This document shows, piece by piece, positions 1 through 6,896 of a stretch of 42,353 bases of DNA (within the stretch, counting starts at the first letter, position 1; every line of letters begins with the position of its first letter). A program made the translations under genes and the position numbers. The notes under the pieces are model-generated. The model ran no database searches, was not told where the DNA came from, and saw only the letters and a list, made by a program, of their open reading frames with translations. The stretch comes from a virus. The stretch is taken from the IMG/VR virus record IMGVR_UViG_3300044957_000733, positions 1-42,353 of that record; one strand, 5' to 3'.

Positions 1-86
1 GCCTCATCTACCATTACATGCATTTTATCAAGATCAATTTGCTCAACATGTCCACTTCGTTTTTTAACTCTAATTCCGTTACTCAT
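1..86 (-). CDS. nrdA: Ribonucleotide reductase large subunit NrdA, N-terminal fragment
   Basis: Only the first 28 or so codons are inside the window; the gene continues past position 1. The translation begins MSNGIRVKKRSGHVEQIDLD and goes on KMHVMVDEA. The pattern of a short basic strand, then a (D/N)xxK(I/M) helix start, is that of the ATP-cone that opens class Ia ribonucleotide reductase alpha subunits, which make dNTPs from NDPs. The ATG (84-86) overlaps the stop of the primase gene by 8 nt, so the two are translationally coupled. T4-like cyanophages commonly carry nrdA next to the primase gene, which supports the call. Too little is visible to judge active-site residues; another ATP-cone protein is the alternative. 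Confidence 0.72.
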   Translation of the reverse strand, partial: MSNGIRVKKRSGHVEQIDLDKMHVMVDE

Positions 87-1050
87 ATTTTTTCCAAGTA
101 GTAAATTTTAGTTTTGCTTCTAATCCAAAATATACATTAGATTCTACTATACTTTGAACATCAAGTCCAGAAAGTATCATATCATTGATATCCTTTTCAT
201 GAATACTTGAAGGCCAAATGACAACCTTTTGTCCTTTTTCAATAACTGTGGAAATTCTTGATAGGATTTCTGTATTACGTGGTTCATTATCATATATCCA
301 GACACAATCGTCAATACCCCACTTATCAATATCACCATCAGCTCCGCAAAGAGCAATCGAGTTTGAAATAAATGTTGAGTCAAAAGGTCCTTCGGTAATA
401 TATACAGTTTTGTTTTTTTCAATTTCGTCGAGTCCATATATTTTTGGGGCATCTTCATAGAGCATTATGGTAATGTATTTAATCTTATTGATTCCAAGTG
501 CTCTTCCCTGAAATCCGACAAGAGTATTTTGATAGAATAAAGGAATAATAATTCTCGATTCTTCATGTTTTATATCATCAAAAGTTTGTTTTAAAGAATT
601 TGTCCACTTCTTGAATTTTTCAGCATAGTAAAACTTATCAGGATTTAGTTTTCTTCCTTGCAAATAACCAGATGCACTTGAATTTTCAGATGCTCTGGGT
701 AAATCAAGTTTTGGTTTAAATGTTGGAACTTTAAATTCAAATTTAGGTTCTTCTATAATAAAATTTTTACCAGTATGCCCTTTCTTAAACTTTTCAAAAG
801 AGTATTGTTTATGTATTTTAATATCAAGTTGTTTTAGAAAATTATTAAAAGAAATATTAATACCACAGTTATGACATTTATAGTTTGTATTATTCTTAAT
901 TTGATATAAGTATCCTCTTGCCTTATTTTTATTCTTTTGAGAATCTCCACAAATTGGACATCTTAAGTTATAAAGATTATTCTTAACTTTTTTAAATTTT
1001 TGAAGACGATAAGATATTAAATTGATGTATTTTACATCAATAAAGTCCAT
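79..1050 (-). CDS. gp61: DNA primase gp61
   Basis: This 323-residue protein makes RNA primers for lagging-strand synthesis together with helicase gp41. A zinc ribbon is visible at the N-terminus (C31, C34, C59, C62, in CPIC and CHNC). A TOPRIM-like core follows, with the acidic strand around ITEGPFDS near residue 217 and IYDNEP near residue 250. The length is close to T4 gp61 (342). It starts at an ATG 23 nt below a sigma-70-like promoter and overlaps nrdA by 8 nt, so the two form an early transcription unit. Primase lies far from gp41 here (8.5 kb away), as in other T4-like cyanophages. Identification rests on the zinc ribbon, TOPRIM and synteny. Confidence 0.9.
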   Translation of the reverse strand: MDFIDVKYINLISYRLQKFKKVKNNLYNLRCPICGDSQKNKNKARGYLYQIKNNTNYKCHNCGINISFNNFLKQLDIKIHKQYSFEKFKKGHTGKNFIIEEPKFEFKVPTFKPKLDLPRASENSSASGYLQGRKLNPDKFYYAEKFKKWTNSLKQTFDDIKHEESRIIIPLFYQNTLVGFQGRALGINKIKYITIMLYEDAPKIYGLDEIEKNKTVYITEGPFDSTFISNSIALCGADGDIDKWGIDDCVWIYDNEPRNTEILSRISTVIEKGQKVVIWPSSIHEKDINDMILSGLDVQSIVESNVYFGLEAKLKFTTWKKYE

Positions 1051-1072
1051 AGTGAAACTATTGATTATTATT

Positions 1073-1100
1073 ACTATACTCGTTTATTTCTACTTGTCAA
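1073..1100 (-). promoter_or_regulatory. Sigma-70-type early promoter for gp61-nrdA
   Basis: On the minus strand, TTGACA (1095-1100, a perfect -35) is followed after 16 nt by TATAGT (1073-1078, 5/6 of the -10 consensus). The predicted start of transcription lies near 1066, about 16 nt upstream of the primase ATG at 1050. It sits between the stop of the preceding gene (1103) and the primase start, the only non-coding stretch there. The host RNA polymerase would be expected to use it early. Confidence 0.7.
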
Positions 1101-1102
1101 GT

Positions 1103-1510
1103 TTATTTAATTCGTTCTTGTCTTTGATGCTGCATTTCAGAAGGAGTCCACCACCCAGATGCAAGAGTTGAAAGTGCAGTAGTTAATATTGCCAACAAAA
1201 TTCCACAACCAACTGTCATCCATTTAATTTTTGAAATTTCAGAAACTTTATTTTCTAAATCTTCAATGTCTTCTTTTGTTTTTTGATGTTTTTTTTCATT
1301 TTCCTCTTTTACATTTTCAATCATCTTCAAAATTAAATCATCAGTCCTTTCTCCATATTCAATTTTTTCATCGTGAACTGCAAGCATTTTAATTACATTC
1401 GTATTAACTTCACTTAATTTTTGAATTGCATCATCTAATTTATTAACAATATTTGCAAAGTCTGCAAATTTTTGTTCTAACACAGCTACTTTTACTGTTT
1501 CTTCTGACAT
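1103..1510 (-). CDS. XhlA-like coiled-coil protein with C-terminal membrane anchor
   Basis: The protein has 135 residues. Residues 1-90 are a long charged amphipathic helix rich in heptad-like hydrophobic spacing. One hydrophobic segment follows at about 95-117 (starting WMTVGCGILLAI), then a short basic tail. This is the topology of the XhlA family of phage/bacillus small proteins, in which a coiled coil is tethered to the membrane and works beside a holin. I see no sequence motif that proves that role. The start ATG is preceded by an inverted repeat but no clear Shine-Dalgarno sequence. A small membrane protein of 59 residues lies 1.5 kb upstream in the same block (3027-3206), so a joint role in lysis or membrane association is possible but unproven. 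Confidence 0.6.
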   Translation of the reverse strand: MSEETVKVAVLEQKFADFANIVNKLDDAIQKLSEVNTNVIKMLAVHDEKIEYGERTDDLILKMIENVKEENEKKHQKTKEDIEDLENKVSEISKIKWMTVGCGILLAILTTALSTLASGWWTPSEMQHQRQERIK

Positions 1511-1520
1511 TTTTTTTAAT

Positions 1521-1556
1521 GCAAAGTTTTATTTTTTAATAAATTTGACACTTTGC
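1521..1556. repeat. Inverted repeat upstream of the XhlA-like gene
   Basis: GCAAAGT (1521-1527) pairs with ACTTTGC (1550-1556). Inside it TTTATT (1528-1533) pairs with AATAAA (1538-1543), leaving a six-base bulge. It ends 11 nt from the ATG at 1510. No U-tract follows on the minus strand, so it does not look like a terminator. It could structure the 5' leader of the downstream mRNA. Confidence 0.4.
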
Positions 1557-1577
1557 TAATAAAATCGTAATCTATGA

Positions 1578-1790
1578 TTATTTAGGTTTCATCCATCTCT
1601 TACGTTGTCCTGGTGGCAATTTAATTTGTCTTTTTTTTAAACTCATAACAGGATCAAATCCATCAAGTCTTCCTATTGGTGTTGATGAGCTTGTCAGTCC
1701 ACCAGTTCCTACAGAATTTACTATACCATCTTCTTTTAATCTTCGTAAATGACGAAAGGACTCAATAATTTTATTAATCTTCTTTTCCAT
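1578..1790 (-). CDS. Small hypothetical protein with basic proline-rich tail
   Basis: The 70-residue product begins MEKKINKIIESFRHL, has an amphipathic basic N-terminal helix, a Gly/Ser/Thr-rich linker, and a basic tail ending PPGQRKRWMKPK. The ATG at 1790 is chosen over an in-frame TTG at 1829. The longer form would add a hydrophobic stretch and overlap the preceding gene by 56 nt, against 17 nt for the ATG. The organisation (helix, flexible linker, conserved basic end) recalls a class of small hypothetical proteins in T4-like cyanophages, but I cannot assign a function. It is co-directional and overlaps the end of the upstream 129-residue gene, so it is part of the same unit. Confidence 0.6.
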   Translation of the reverse strand: MEKKINKIIESFRHLRRLKEDGIVNSVGTGGLTSSSTPIGRLDGFDPVMSLKKRQIKLPPGQRKRWMKPK

Positions 1791-2163
1791 TATAGATACT
1801 ATAAAGATGAGAAAGACAATGAATATCAACTTGAATATTATGAATGTCGGACTTTGGATATTCTGGAAATTTTCCTAAAAACATAATAAATGATTTCATT
1901 GCAGACCACAAATCTTTTTCAATTTTAAAAAATAACATTGGTGTGGTTGCCTCACCAAAGATATTATAAAGAATAATAAAATGATTTAGAAGTAAGTGAA
2001 CCTTTAAGTCTCCAGTGTTCTTATATCTCTTCAACAGTCTTTTAATATATTTAAAATGATTTAAATCTTTTTCAAAATCTTCTTTAGTTACTGCCTGAGG
2101 ATTTTCGTAATGTTTAATTGCAAATAAAAGAAAATTATCCTCATTCAATTCATTAAAAATCAT
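1774..2163 (-). CDS. Conserved-type helical hypothetical protein
   Basis: The 129-residue product starts MIFNELNEDNFLLFA and appears all-helical. It is rich in aromatic and leucine residues and has a charged middle (KRLLKRYKN near residue 40). It contains no catalytic motif, signal peptide or clear membrane segment that I can recognise. The ATG (2161-2163) lies 6 nt below the stop of the preceding virion-like protein, which indicates co-transcription from the late promoter at 2968. The 3' end overlaps the next gene by 17 nt. Similar short helical proteins occur in this position in T4-like cyanophage genomes as far as I recall, but none has a known function. Confidence 0.6.
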   Translation of the reverse strand: MIFNELNEDNFLLFAIKHYENPQAVTKEDFEKDLNHFKYIKRLLKRYKNTGDLKVHLLLNHFIILYNIFGEATTPMLFFKIEKDLWSAMKSFIMFLGKFPEYPKSDIHNIQVDIHCLSHLYSIYNGKED

Positions 2164-2169
2164 ATCACA

Positions 2170-2934
2170 TTATGCAGAAACTGTGAGAGTCGTGATCCCA
2201 ATTCCAACCGAAGTATCTGTAACTGTTCCAGCACCACCAACTTGACGAAGAATATCTGAGGTAAAGGTTTTGATTACTGCGGCACCACCAGAAAAATCAG
2301 TAATAGTTCCTACGACTCCTGCAGACATGTTAATACTAAAAATCGTTCCAACACCTGAATTTCCAGATGTAAAGGCAAATGCTACACGGTTTGAAATTTG
2401 ACCATTAAAGTTGTTATAAACAAAGTCACCATCATCATTAGTGTAATTTACAACTCCACTATTTGCTGAAGTTGATTCTGCCGTTGCAACAACTGATGTG
2501 CCTATAGATCTATTGAGAAGAACCGTGGCACCTGCACTACAATACACATTTTCATTCCAAACTACGTGAACATAAGCAGTTTGTCCACTATTTCTAATTT
2601 TATCCGTTGCACCAGCACCAATAGAAATTCTAGAATTTTGATTTGGATCTTCAAAAAAAACTGCGACAGGAGTTGCAGATGCAAGACCAGTTGCTCCAGT
2701 ATCTGAGGCGGATCCTGCGGTATTTAATCCGGCAACAGAAACAATTACTTCATCATAATAAGTTGTCGATAGACCAGATTGTTCTGAAGTACCATACCTT
2801 CTGTAAACCCACCCACGATTATCTGCAAAGCAATTCCAAGGAGTATTTTCACGGTCATTCTCGGAAAGATGTTTTGGAAGTCCATATCGATTTACTTCTG
2901 TTTCAGTGGTTGTGGAAATTCCCCAGATTGCCAT
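2170..2934 (-). CDS. Putative virion structural protein
   Basis: The protein has 254 residues and starts MAIWGISTTTETEVNRYGLP, a beginning I associate with a virion protein found in many T4-like cyanophages. The N-terminal 50 residues (ending NRGWVYRRYG) look globular. The rest is rich in Gly, Ser, Thr, Ala and Val with alternating hydrophobic residues, which suggests extended beta structure like that of fibre or decoration proteins. A perfect late promoter TATAAATA stands 33 nt upstream, which fits a late structural gene. No enzyme motif is visible. A part in the tail or neck is inference only; mass spectrometry of virions would be the test. Confidence 0.6.
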   Translation of the reverse strand: MAIWGISTTTETEVNRYGLPKHLSENDRENTPWNCFADNRGWVYRRYGTSEQSGLSTTYYDEVIVSVAGLNTAGSASDTGATGLASATPVAVFFEDPNQNSRISIGAGATDKIRNSGQTAYVHVVWNENVYCSAGATVLLNRSIGTSVVATAESTSANSGVVNYTNDDGDFVYNNFNGQISNRVAFAFTSGNSGVGTIFSINMSAGVVGTITDFSGGAAVIKTFTSDILRQVGGAGTVTDTSVGIGITTLTVSA

Positions 2935-2967
2935 TCTTTTTACCTATTAATTCGTTAATCTAAAAAG

Positions 2968-2975
2968 TATTTATA
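2968..2975 (-). promoter_or_regulatory. Late promoter TATAAATA
   Basis: On the minus strand this reads TATAAATAC, the full T4-type late promoter recognised by gp55. It lies 33 nt upstream of the ATG at 2934 and is fused to the U-tract of the preceding terminator. Confidence 0.75.
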
Positions 2976-3013
2976 AAAAAAATAGAGACCATAATATGCA
3001 GCCTCTATTTTTT
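2975..3013 (-). terminator. Intrinsic terminator after the 59-residue membrane protein
   Basis: AATAGAG (2981-2987) pairs with CTCTATT (3003-3009) around a 15-nt loop. Flanking A and T runs extend the stem. On the minus strand the hairpin is followed by a run of eight U residues. It ends transcription from 3206, just before the late promoter of the next gene. Confidence 0.7.
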
Positions 3014-3026
3014 AATTTTTTTATTT

Positions 3027-3206
3027 TCAAAGAATAAGATCTTTTGCACCTTTATTTTTCAGAAATTTTTGTACCTGAAGAAGAATCAGCGAAAGAATAC
3101 CATTTGCCTTGATTTTTGGATTTGCTCCAAGTGCTTCTGAAACTGCAAGTAATACAGTTAACACAAGTGTTTGATTTGCAACTAACCATGCGATTGCGAC
3201 TGACAT
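3027..3206 (-). CDS. Small membrane protein, holin-like size and topology
   Basis: The 59-residue product starts MSVAIAWLVANQTLVLTVLL. A hydrophobic N-terminal segment (about 3-22) is followed by a turn with ANPKIKANG and a second amphipathic helix, then a basic end (KFLKNKGAKDLIL). The ATG at 3206 is preferred over an in-frame TTG at 3245, because AGAGG stands 5 nt before it. A terminator follows directly. Its size, one or two membrane helices and basic tail would fit a holin, but many small phage membrane proteins look the same. A CTAAATA late-like element sits about 30 nt upstream. No homologue with known function comes to mind. Confidence 0.6.
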   Translation of the reverse strand: MSVAIAWLVANQTLVLTVLLAVSEALGANPKIKANGILSLILLQVQKFLKNKGAKDLIL

Positions 3207-3234
3207 AATAACCTCTGTATGAATGTTTCCTATC

Positions 3235-3242
3235 TTATTTAG
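3235..3242 (-). promoter_or_regulatory. Variant late-promoter-like element CTAAATAA
   Basis: CTAAATAA on the minus strand, 28 nt upstream of the ATG at 3206. It differs from NATAAATA at one position. The same variant recurs before several small genes in the window. Confidence 0.4.
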
Positions 3243-3264
3243 CAATTTTACCTTATTTTAACAA

Positions 3265-3957
3265 TCAATCAACATCTAAAGGTAATTTTCCGGACTTCTG
3301 CATTTGAAGTCTTTGTCTCTGCAGAGTCTGTTGTTTTTGTTGCAACATTTTCATATTCGCAATCTTTTGCTTGTCTAACATTTCTCGTTCTTTCTCTAGT
3401 GCAGGGTCTGGAGTTGATGCAACTGGTTTATCAATCATCTGCTCTCCAAGTCTACGTCCTCCACGCTCTGCAGCAAGTTTAGCAGCAATGGCCATTTGAC
3501 GACGTTTTTTTTTTGTTTTTCCCTTAAATTGTGGGGCATCAGACATATAAAAATCAGCAATTACATCACGCATTTTTGCTTTTCTAAGATTAAGTTTTTC
3601 ATTAAGTTCTATCATTTCTAAAAGAGTTCCACCAAGATTTTCTACTGACTCACCAAGTTTTGGATTGATTACAACTTTATTTCTTATTTTCTTTTCTTCT
3701 ACTTTTTTTATATCAACAATTTCAATTAAGTCAGAAAGATCATTTCTCCAATTTGAAAATCCTTCTTTTACTTTTTTCTTTGAGATTGCCTTTCCAACTA
3801 CTTTGCGACGATTATGAAGATACTTATCAGATTCATCGGTGTCGCCATCATTATCAATATCAGCATCTTCTTGGCCTACGGGATCAAGATGCGATTCTTT
3901 ACAAAAAACCTGCTCTAAATAAACTTTTGAAATATCGTTAAGAATATTATTAGACAT
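3265..3957 (-). CDS. Virion-associated protein with calcium-binding loop
   Basis: The protein has 230 residues. Residues 33-44 (DIDNDGDTDESD) form a perfect 12-residue DxDxDGxxD calcium loop of the EF-hand/dockerin kind, followed by YLHNRRKVVGKAI. The centre is charged and helical. The C-terminal 50 residues are a Gln/Lys/Met-rich coiled coil (QQKQQTLQRQRLQMQ) ending in KLPLDVD. I take it for a structural or head-associated protein because a TATAAATA late promoter lies 34 nt before its ATG, inside the end of the preceding gene. The ATG overlaps that gene by 8 nt. No enzymatic motif is seen, and the loop alone does not make it a cellulosomal dockerin. Confidence 0.6.
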   Translation of the reverse strand: MSNNILNDISKVYLEQVFCKESHLDPVGQEDADIDNDGDTDESDKYLHNRRKVVGKAISKKKVKEGFSNWRNDLSDLIEIVDIKKVEEKKIRNKVVINPKLGESVENLGGTLLEMIELNEKLNLRKAKMRDVIADFYMSDAPQFKGKTKKKRRQMAIAAKLAAERGGRRLGEQMIDKPVASTPDPALEKEREMLDKQKIANMKMLQQKQQTLQRQRLQMQKSGKLPLDVD

Positions 3958-5263
3958 TAGAGTAAATACTTTTTTTTATCTTCTTATACTTATTTATAAA
4001 TTCTTTGATGTGACTATAACCTTTATATGGTTTTGCTCCTGATTGTAGATTTGTCTCATCACCTTTCTCAAATCCTGGAGTCATATCTGCAGCATACTTA
4101 AAGTAACCAGAAGTTCCGACAAGAGTATTTGGTTTTCCAGGAAGTCTTTCTTTCTTATTCATTTTCTTTTCTGTATATTCCATTACATCCTTTATCCAAG
4201 GCTTAAATACATACTCTTCTTTTGTAAGGCAAATCAAATAGTTAGTTCCTCTACGAATAATCTCACCTACAAGTCCAGTATTTAAACTTTCTACAATCTC
4301 TCCAATTTTAAAAATATTACCTTTCACATAGTTTTCGCGTAAGGTTTTTTGATCATACTTTGGAGCAATCTTCCATAACTCAACAACTTCTCTTTTCTTT
4401 TTAACATTCATTCCTTGACGAACAGAATTAAAAAGTGCTCTTGTGTCAGCATCACTTAATATCTTTGGTGTTCCTCTGCGAAAAGTCTTAAAATCATCAT
4501 CTACAACTGCCTTTCTCATTTTAGATGCCGACATTCCCTCTACTCCTGGAGCATCAGAATCTCTCATACCTGCAGAGATTACATTAATTAAATCAAAGTT
4601 ATAAAGATTTCCATTATACTTATTTGCAAGATTTTCAAACTCTGCCTGACGATCAGAACCAACAACAATATTTACATTTTTATATCCCTCTTCGGAAGCA
4701 GTAACTAATACATCAAAAATTGATTTCATATTAGAATCGTTGATAATATTTTCCTCAAAATCAGGGAACATCTTTTTCATATAGGAAACCTTCATATCAG
4801 GATCAAGTGGATTCTTTTTAGGGTCTTGTGTTCTTGATGGATAAATCTTCAGATCTCCACCTGCTGATGCTGTTTTTGCTACACTTAAAAGTTTTTGATG
4901 TCCTACTGTTGGTGGATTAAATCTTCCAAATACAATAGTCAAAACAGAATCATCTTCTTCTGATTGTTTCTCTGATGATTGTTGCGATTCTTCTGATGAT
5001 TGAGGAATAACTTGTGCTTGTGTTCTTGAGGTTTCTTGTTTTTGTGATGTCTGTGATACTTCTCTTTCTCCTGTTGGTTCTTCAACATCTTTTGAAGTTT
5101 TTCTATCAATAAACTTAAATTTTCCTTTTTCTGTTTTTGCGATCAATTCTCCACGAGTGTTTAACCAACCACCGTGTCCATCACTCTTGAGGTTTAACTT
5201 TCTCGCTTGCATTGATGCTTTCGATTGAGTTGCCTCATTTAGAAATTGGAAAAAACTCTTCAT
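3950..5263 (-). CDS. Nucleotidyltransferase with capsid-targeting-like N-terminus
   Basis: The protein has 437 residues. The core (about 107-270) is a cytidylyltransferase/NMN-adenylyltransferase fold: HIGH-type motif GRFNPPTVGH at 113-122, GSDR at 202-205, and SASKMR at 245-250, which corresponds to the ISxTxxR motif. Such enzymes transfer a nucleotide from NTP to a small phosphate substrate; the substrate here is unknown. The first residues, MKSFFQFLNEA, resemble the T4 capsid-targeting leader and contain a plausible gp21 cleavage site (LNE then A). Residues 27-53 form a small Gly-rich domain, and 65-105 is a low-complexity Ser/Gln/Glu linker. The C-terminal part (about 315-360) looks like a KOW-type beta domain. 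A late promoter lies 21 nt upstream. Confidence 0.78.
   Translation of the reverse strand: MKSFFQFLNEATQSKASMQARKLNLKSDGHGGWLNTRGELIAKTEKGKFKFIDRKTSKDVEEPTGEREVSQTSQKQETSRTQAQVIPQSSEESQQSSEKQSEEDDSVLTIVFGRFNPPTVGHQKLLSVAKTASAGGDLKIYPSRTQDPKKNPLDPDMKVSYMKKMFPDFEENIINDSNMKSIFDVLVTASEEGYKNVNIVVGSDRQAEFENLANKYNGNLYNFDLINVISAGMRDSDAPGVEGMSASKMRKAVVDDDFKTFRRGTPKILSDADTRALFNSVRQGMNVKKKREVVELWKIAPKYDQKTLRENYVKGNIFKIGEIVESLNTGLVGEIIRRGTNYLICLTKEEYVFKPWIKDVMEYTEKKMNKKERLPGKPNTLVGTSGYFKYAADMTPGFEKGDETNLQSGAKPYKGYSHIKEFINKYKKIKKSIYSNV
3991..3998 (-). promoter_or_regulatory. Late promoter TATAAATA inside the nucleotidyltransferase gene
   Basis: A perfect TATAAATA on the minus strand lies 34 nt upstream of the ATG at 3957. 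It is embedded in the last codons of the upstream gene, so the calcium-loop protein can be expressed on its own. Confidence 0.65.
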
Positions 5264-5283
5264 ATTTTGTTTTGATATACTTT

Positions 5284-5291
5284 TATTTATT
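5284..5291 (-). promoter_or_regulatory. Late promoter AATAAATA
   Basis: AATAAATA on the minus strand, 21 nt upstream of the ATG at 5263, in the 31-nt gap between two genes. It fits the NATAAATA pattern seen before the capsid genes. Confidence 0.55.
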
Positions 5292-5294
5292 TGA

Positions 5295-6470
5295 TTAATA
5301 TATTTTTAAAAATGGGCCATTTTCAGAACCAAATTCTTTTTTTGCTCCATAATATAAAACTCTACACCATTCTTTTGTTTTCTTTTTCTTTTCAATCTCA
5401 ACCCAAGTATTTGCCCACTCCATTGCTATTAGTTTTGAAGAAAACCTTCCGGCAGAACTTCTATCACTAACATTTGTCTCATATATAATTGCGTTTTCTA
5501 AAATATCTTCAAAAGTATCTCCAATTTTTTTACCATTTTGATATACAGCAACTTCACCAAAATCTATCATAGAATTTGTTTTTAATTTATTAAACAAGTC
5601 TACCCAATATTTCTTATCAACATCATTCCATTTACCTACAGCAGGGATATGTGGGTGTTTAGTTGCAGAAGATGGTCTTGTCATTCCAAGATCTATAAAA
5701 AACTTATCCATCGCAATGCTAGAAACTTTTCCAAGTTTTGCTCCACTATCTTTTCCTTTTGGTGTTAAATCGGTTTGAACTACATTTCTTGCTTGGGAAT
5801 ATTGAAAGTTTCTAGATTGTCCATGAATTTGTCCTCCAGATTCTGTTTTTAAATCAAATCCAAGTTCTCCAGTATCAAATAAAAAGTTTGCTTTTTTTCC
5901 CAAAGTAAGAGTGCATTTCAGTGAGCCCGAAATAAGATCAATATTAACTCTTCCAGTTTTATCACCACCCATATTTGCTAAGTCCACACTAGCAATTTTT
6001 TTATTTTTGGATATTGCCTTTAGAGAAACTCCAATTAATATCTTTTCTTTTAATGCCTCTTTCATATAAGAATTCAAAAGAGATAAATTTGCTTTTTGAC
6101 TGTTTCCATCAATATTAGTAAGTTCTCTTATTGTTCCCTCAACAGTATTTTTCATATTTTTCTTAACCATAACAATATCCATAGGATTCCATCTATCTTT
6201 GACAGAAACTCCACAATTTTCTTTAGCAATACCTTCAATGTAAGGCATTATTCCAGAATCTCTGGAATACTCATACCCTTTATTTGAACCAAGAAACTTT
6301 TTTAATGCTGCTGCTTGCTTTATATAAGTTTTTTTCCATTCGGTATTATACCCATCATAAACTTTCAACATAAGTGAATCTGATGGTGCTTTTCCAGTTT
6401 CAATTACCGACTCAAAAAATACACGGGATCCATTTTCTTGTTTAGCAGTTTCCGTAGCGCTGGTTGCCAT
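5295..6470 (-). CDS. Conserved-type late protein of unknown function
   Basis: The 391-residue product starts MATSATETAKQENGSRVFFE. It is a mixed alpha/beta, Lys-rich soluble protein with no membrane segment. I recognise no catalytic motif. A Gly/Ser-rich stretch near residues 215-250 (GGQIHGQSRNFQYSQ) may be a loop. The ATG has GAGGT 5 nt upstream. A perfect TATAAATA late promoter lies 24 nt upstream, next to the tRNA gene, so it is a late gene and a virion component is likely. A 29-nt copy of its 5' end with a stop codon occurs 460 bp away at 6897-6929. Confidence 0.55.
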   Translation of the reverse strand: MATSATETAKQENGSRVFFESVIETGKAPSDSLMLKVYDGYNTEWKKTYIKQAAALKKFLGSNKGYEYSRDSGIMPYIEGIAKENCGVSVKDRWNPMDIVMVKKNMKNTVEGTIRELTNIDGNSQKANLSLLNSYMKEALKEKILIGVSLKAISKNKKIASVDLANMGGDKTGRVNIDLISGSLKCTLTLGKKANFLFDTGELGFDLKTESGGQIHGQSRNFQYSQARNVVQTDLTPKGKDSGAKLGKVSSIAMDKFFIDLGMTRPSSATKHPHIPAVGKWNDVDKKYWVDLFNKLKTNSMIDFGEVAVYQNGKKIGDTFEDILENAIIYETNVSDRSSAGRFSSKLIAMEWANTWVEIEKKKKTKEWCRVLYYGAKKEFGSENGPFLKIY

Positions 6471-6493
6471 AATACCTCAAATACTGTTTCAAA

Positions 6494-6501
6494 TATTTAT
6501 A
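6494..6501 (-). promoter_or_regulatory. Late promoter TATAAATA
   Basis: Perfect TATAAATA on the minus strand, 24 nt upstream of the ATG at 6470 and 2 nt below the 3' end of the tRNA gene. Confidence 0.72.
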
Positions 6502-6503
6502 AG

Positions 6504-6576
6504 TGGAGAATAGGAGACTCGAACCCCTCACCCCTGCCGTGCAAAGGCAGTGCTCTACCAAATGAGCTAATTCCCC
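6504..6576 (-). tRNA. tRNA-Ala (anticodon UGC)
   Basis: A 73-nt cloverleaf folds fully on the minus strand. The acceptor stem GGGGAAT pairs with ATTCTCC, with discriminator A. The D-stem is GCTC/GAGC, the anticodon stem CTGCC/GGCAG holds the loop TTTGCAC (anticodon TGC), and the T-stem AGGGG/CTCCT holds the loop TTCGAGT. The wobble pairs are G-U only. The 3' CCA is not encoded. It resembles bacterial tRNA-Ala(UGC). It lies between a terminator (6594-6622) and a late promoter (6494-6501), so its own promoter is not obvious. Confidence 0.95.
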
Positions 6577-6593
6577 GAGCACAGATATTATAA

Positions 6594-6622
6594 AACCCAC
6601 TCAACTAAAAGTCGAGTGAGTT
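6594..6622 (-). terminator. Strong intrinsic terminator
   Basis: A 12-bp stem (6594-6605 with 6611-6622, including two G-U pairs when read on the minus strand) closes a 5-nt loop and is followed by TTTT. It ends transcription of the 80-residue gene (6640-6882) and separates it from the tRNA. Confidence 0.8.
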
Positions 6623-6639
6623 AGAGCAACCTTCCGTGA

Positions 6640-6882
6640 TTATTTATTTTTATTCTTTAATCTTTCTTTATAATATTTTCTCATTTGTTGATGTCTTGCT
6701 TCTACATCTGCTGCTGTTTGCCGAGATTTTTTTTCAAAAGTTTTACTTCTTTGTCCTGCCGCGATCGCTGCTGCTTTTCTTCTTGCAGTAAGTTTTCGCC
6801 CAGGTTCTGCTTGACGATCAAGAGCATCCAAATTTCTTTGAAGTTGTCTTAAATCTTCATTGAATTGTTGAAAGGTTTTCAT
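6640..6882 (-). CDS. Small basic protein with capsid-targeting-like N-terminus
   Basis: The 80-residue product starts MKTFQQFNEDLRQLQRNL and is highly charged and helical, rich in Arg, Lys, Gln and Ala (AAAIAAGQRSK near residue 40). It ends in a run of Lys and Asn. The first seven residues match the MKT(F/Y)QxF start of T4 internal head proteins, though the cleavage-site glutamate context (FNED) is less clear than in the two proteins at 21444-22267. Basic internal proteins bind packaged DNA, which would fit its composition. There is no Shine-Dalgarno sequence, and a strong terminator follows. An internal head protein is an inference from the leader and charge. Confidence 0.6.
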   Translation of the reverse strand: MKTFQQFNEDLRQLQRNLDALDRQAEPGRKLTARRKAAAIAAGQRSKTFEKKSRQTAADVEARHQQMRKYYKERLKNKNK

Positions 6883-6896
6883 TGTGTTCGTTTTTC

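Noticed and set aside
2643-2963. Plus-strand open frame opposite the virion protein
   Set aside because: Overlaps the terminator and late promoter of the minus-strand genes and has no homology I recognise.
6504-6576. tRNA gene as a phage attachment site
   Set aside because: No integrase gene or direct repeat is seen, and T4-like phages are lytic.
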